Below, in pieces: positions 60,265-64,000 of a stretch of DNA of 64,000 bases; within the stretch, counting starts at the first letter, position 1, and each line of letters starts with the position of its first letter. The DNA is taken from positions 8,091,000 to 8,154,999 of the forward strand of contig OY740766.1 in NCBI GenBank assembly GCA_963513935.1, written 5' to 3'. A model generated the notes under the pieces. The model was not told the DNA's origin and ran no database searches. It was given only the letters and a program-made list of their open reading frames with translations. Origin of the DNA: Aphrophora alni (Eukaryota > Arthropoda > Insecta > Hemiptera > Aphrophoridae). The position numbers and the translations under genes are program-made.

Positions 60265-63200
60265 GTAATTATAGATATGAAACAAAATTCAATACAATGT
60301 AATTTTTAAACTACCTAAAAATATTTTCTCTATAAATTGGGCATGCAAATTTGTAACTATGTAAAACTTGTGTTGTTTTACTTAACACGCTCTATGGGGA
60401 TTAAAAGTTTAAGAAGAGTTTTCCACCATAAAACTGTTAACCTGAAGATAGTTATTAGTCTTCAGGTTTTTGCTGGAACACTAAAATCTATAAAATACAA
60501 AAAACGTTTCTTGTAATACAGCAGGAAGTTATTTTTGTTATTATTATTGTTTATTATGTTATTATGAATTTTATTTTATATGTATTACATTTTGTAATGT
60601 GAATAGTTGTCTATTTTATTATTAAGCATATAAGTTTTTTTTTTTCCTGTTAAAATTATGTATAAAAGAGGGTCAAATAAATAAATTTTCATTTGTTTTC
60701 ATATAAGATTCGCATCCCTAATATTGGTCGGATGTTGCTGTCAGATATAGTCCCAAAATAAACAAAACAGTACTTACGCTGCAGTCTCCTCAACCTCAGT
60801 TTTATACAGTTAATATTTACGAGAATTTTATCAAATCACTATCGAAATCACATTACGTATTTTTAAATGTCTCAAGAATCAGAATTAACAAAGCTAATAA
60901 AGTTATACAGGACCTCAAAATAATCGTCTTTGCTTATTAAAATTAGCTTATTGAATTGAAGTTAATTAAAGTATTTTCGTGTATATAAATTATATATCTA
61001 TCAAAAAGTAATTAAGTACTATCACACCCTCGACACTTTTCAGTTCCAAAACATAAAGACTCAACTGTAAAACGAAAGAGTATCCAAATTGACCGATGAT
61101 GCGAAGAAACACAACCTAAAGTTAATGGATTGAGAAAATTGGATTGGACAGGTCCCAAAACAAAACAATCCAAGCTCACGTACAAGATTAGGTGGTAGCT
61201 ACCTGATTTAGGCGGCAGGTGCAAAAGTCAACAGGTATTCCGTCAGACGCCGTCTCCTACAAGTAAACCACATTGCTTTCAAATTAACCAGTCATATGTG
61301 AAATGATCAACTCTGACCGCTCATTAGGCGTCTTTAAACAGATAGTGTAATGATCACAATATCCATGTACCAGTTGTCCTATGAAGAGATTGTTTTTGAA
61401 TTGATGTATCGGCCGAAACTCTACAAACTTGAAACTTTACAGTTATGTTCCATAGATATATGATAACGAGCTTCACTCAAGTTTCAACTTACGTTCAACC
61501 AAAACAAAATGGCGTCATTAAAAAAAAATGTTATTTTTTCATCAACATTTGATCAACTATTAGAAGATATTTTTTGTTGTTATTAATAAGAAGATATATA
61601 AAATTTTACTAACTAATACTTCCTCATTTTTAAATTATAACAATTGATTAACAATAATAATACATAAGAAATGTTACAAGCATTTTTATTCAAATTGATG
61701 TCCATCATAGCAACTGAAAGCAACTAAACAAAAAAGTGTTATAAGATTTTCTCATTGATTGCCGAGGTATCAACATTATTTACTCTTCAGTCAACCTCAT
61801 CAACTAGTTAACTGTTGCCATAGCTTAACCTCTTATTTTAAATATCCCCGTAAGAAATATCACTCATTGTCAAATCTGGAGATGTGGAGGCCAATCAATG
61901 AAGTTGTGAACATTTAAGTTTGAAATTACTATTACCACATTACGATAATGTGGTAGAGCTCCATCTTGCTGGTCCAACTAGGTAAGATCAGTCGATATTG
62001 ATGCGTATCTGTGGCCAGTCGTGTTTGTCAGGATACCATCCTCAGTGACAACAGCTCAAACTGTTTTGATTTCAAAGTTTCTTCTTGCAAGATATGTGGT
62101 GTAATAAGTTTATTTAACGTAGCTTTATCTGAGAGCATAAATCCTTTATATCATTGTGTTGGTTCTCTATCAACAAGATTTGCATTTATTTTGAATTCCG
62201 AAATTTTCTTTAGGATAAAGATAAAAATTTGAAACTTAAAGGAAGCTTCGGCCTTCTACGGAAGTAATTTATTACAATATAAAGAGCATCTAGGGAAGAT
62301 ATTTTGTTTAAATTAACTGCTGGTATCTAGGATTAAAATAACCTAATTTAACAATGTACCAAAATGAACCGATGAAGAACCGAAGTCGAAATTTTAAATG
62401 CATCATGTGGAAAATATAGAGGTAGAAAATTTAAATTTGTTTCATAAAAATAGTTATTACATTCATATTGGCGTACTTGGGGGGGGGGCTTTTAGGAAGG
62501 GACGGAATTTAAGACTAGGCATTATTTACCTTATTAAAAATACAATTTAAAAGCCCATCTGGAGAATGTACACAGATTATTTTGAAGAAAGTGTGTTTTC
62601 ATCTATCAGCCAAGTACTCAGTCTGCCGTCAGCATCACATGATGGGTTCTAAGACGTGATATGATTTAGTGTGTATAGATTCCGCTAAATACCCTTCTGT
62701 TACAAATCTCATCAACAATAGAATTTGTTGCGGTCGCTCAACCTCACTTCAAATATGGCACCTTCCCAATCCCAATATAATTATGTGAGTAAAACCGGGT
62801 TCGGCAACTAGCCTACTCCATTAATCATAGGTTATCCTATCCTACAAGACGGACCTTATCAAGGTCACCCCTATCTTGATTTACTTTTAGTTACGACAAT
62901 ATCGGATAGAATGATTGTGAATGAATAAATTTCAGCTGATCCGATTGTGATAAAATTGTCATCTATGATATCCCTTCTAAGAATAATCTACTATTAGAAG
63001 ATGAATTTGTACTCACAAAAATTTGCAAATTAACCACATGAAATACTAAAATTTTATAAATAATATAATACAAGTATTTATTCACACATAAAGAAAGAAA
63101 AAAAACATATAACTCTTAAATTTTTAACTTATGTAAATTATTGTTAGAGCCAATTTTGAAAAAAAAAATCAGTTTTTATATTTGTCTTATGGCAGATATC

Positions 63201-64000
63201 CGTAAATTTTTAATTATCCCTAAAATAGAAAGAAAAAACCCTCACGAGATATGGCTAAAATATCCCCCACACACTATATTTCATTAAAATCCATCCACCA
63301 CTTTAGGCTGAAAAGCACTGTACAGTCGAAGACAGACATTCCCAAAATTACTTTTTAGAACACCTAGAATCGCAAACTTATATTTCCGCGAAAAACTTAA
63401 CACAGGTTTTTCCCCAACTTTCTTAATACAATGTACACGCGAGAAAGTAAAATTAAGAAAAGTTAAAGGCGAAATGATAAACGCACGGCCTTTGTTAACT
63501 TTACAGGGTCTGTGCATTAGACGTCATAACTGATGACCTAAAATTAATTTAAGCCGAGGTAAGGCAGGACGGTATAATCCTCCATTAATGAGTTGTAAAA
63601 GCAAGTGAAATAATGTTCAGTATTTGAGAAATGTCTGGGAACAGCCTTGGTTCAACAAGCAATGTCAGACGGACGGACAGACTTCTACAACATTACTCTA
63701 GTTTTAATTGCCCACTCTACTCTACAACACACACCATTTGTTCGTGGTTGGCATTTAGTAAATGATTAAATTAGCTTTTGTAATAAATATTCATCTTTAA
63801 TTAATTATTGTTCTTCCTTTGTATAGTTGATCTTCTTAAAACTGAAGAATACAACAGTAAAGGTTGTAGTAATAAAACAAACATTTTATCTAAGTTTTGA
63901 GATTGATCTTATCACTTCATGAATACGTAAATAAACTGTGGAAAAACATTATACTCACACATCAATCCTCAAAATCAAAAGTTAAATTCACCTCTACATC
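60265..64000. other. AT-rich DNA with dispersed repeat scraps, no gene seen
   Basis: A near-palindrome CCTGAAGATAG..GTCTTCAGG lies at 60440-60466. A repeat scrap at 63280-63400 resembles 55430-55600. Short ORFs (61012-61224, 62011-62232, 63284-63517) have no recognised domain. A GCAGC|GTAAGTACTG donor-like word on the minus strand at about 60772 lacks a good acceptor. Confidence 0.4.

Noticed and set aside
60755..60800. Donor-like GTAAGTACTG on the minus strand after CTGCAGC
   Set aside because: No acceptable acceptor or open frame could be paired with it.

Overview
The window is AT-rich, intron-like and repeat-dense eukaryotic DNA. No long intact cellular gene is visible. Degenerate non-LTR retrotransposons, TA-flanked MITE-like elements, long minisatellite arrays and (TA)n tracts point to an arthropod, most likely an insect. 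That assignment is inference from repeat style, and the species cannot be named. No tRNA, rRNA, CRISPR array or bacterial-style operon was found by eye.

Coding content is of two kinds. (1) Relics of non-LTR retrotransposons: reverse transcriptase (RT) C-terminal pieces at 4147-4640 (-), 36100-37400 (-, running into RNase H), 46690-47640 (-, RNase H), 57640-57965 (-) and 59960-60262 (+), plus one comparatively fresh 5'-truncated RT at 53266-54204 (+) whose 3' end is an AATAAA followed by short TTTCA repeats. A helix-turn-helix transposase-like scrap lies at 4972-5115 (+). (2) A few splice-signal-bounded segments on the minus strand that could be exons of a host gene whose introns fill the window: a 36-nt in-phase micro-exon (9101-9136), a 114-nt exon closed in all frames (33579-33692) and a possible terminal coding exon (30913-31023). 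The first is the best supported.

The rest is repeats. Tandem arrays: 111-bp units (5824-6373), about 80-bp units with a co-amplified hairpin element (10635-12062), 185-bp units (22125-23435) passing into about 168-bp units (23436-23905), about 76-bp units (24700-25232), and a roughly 3.6-kb array of about 46 units of 77 bp (25716-29390). Interspersed families include a TACTGGGTGTCCCA-ended MITE family (6886, 38775, 42088, 44665, fragment 43426), an ACCGATTTT-containing family (31135, 34345, 35565, 49250, 58876), an inverted pair about 47 kb apart (about 760-1250 and 47690-48300), several foldbacks, and a three-copy family sharing a CACTTGATAA motif.

Three GC-richer, low-repeat blocks (21330-21690, 32755-33010, 39776-40100) carry clusters of transcription-factor-like sites and are the best candidates for conserved regulatory DNA. 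No defence or metabolic system was found. The most interesting signals are the micro-exon, the inverted 47-kb pair, the recurrent stem-plus-GAAAC motif in unrelated repeats, and the internal architecture of the satellite arrays.
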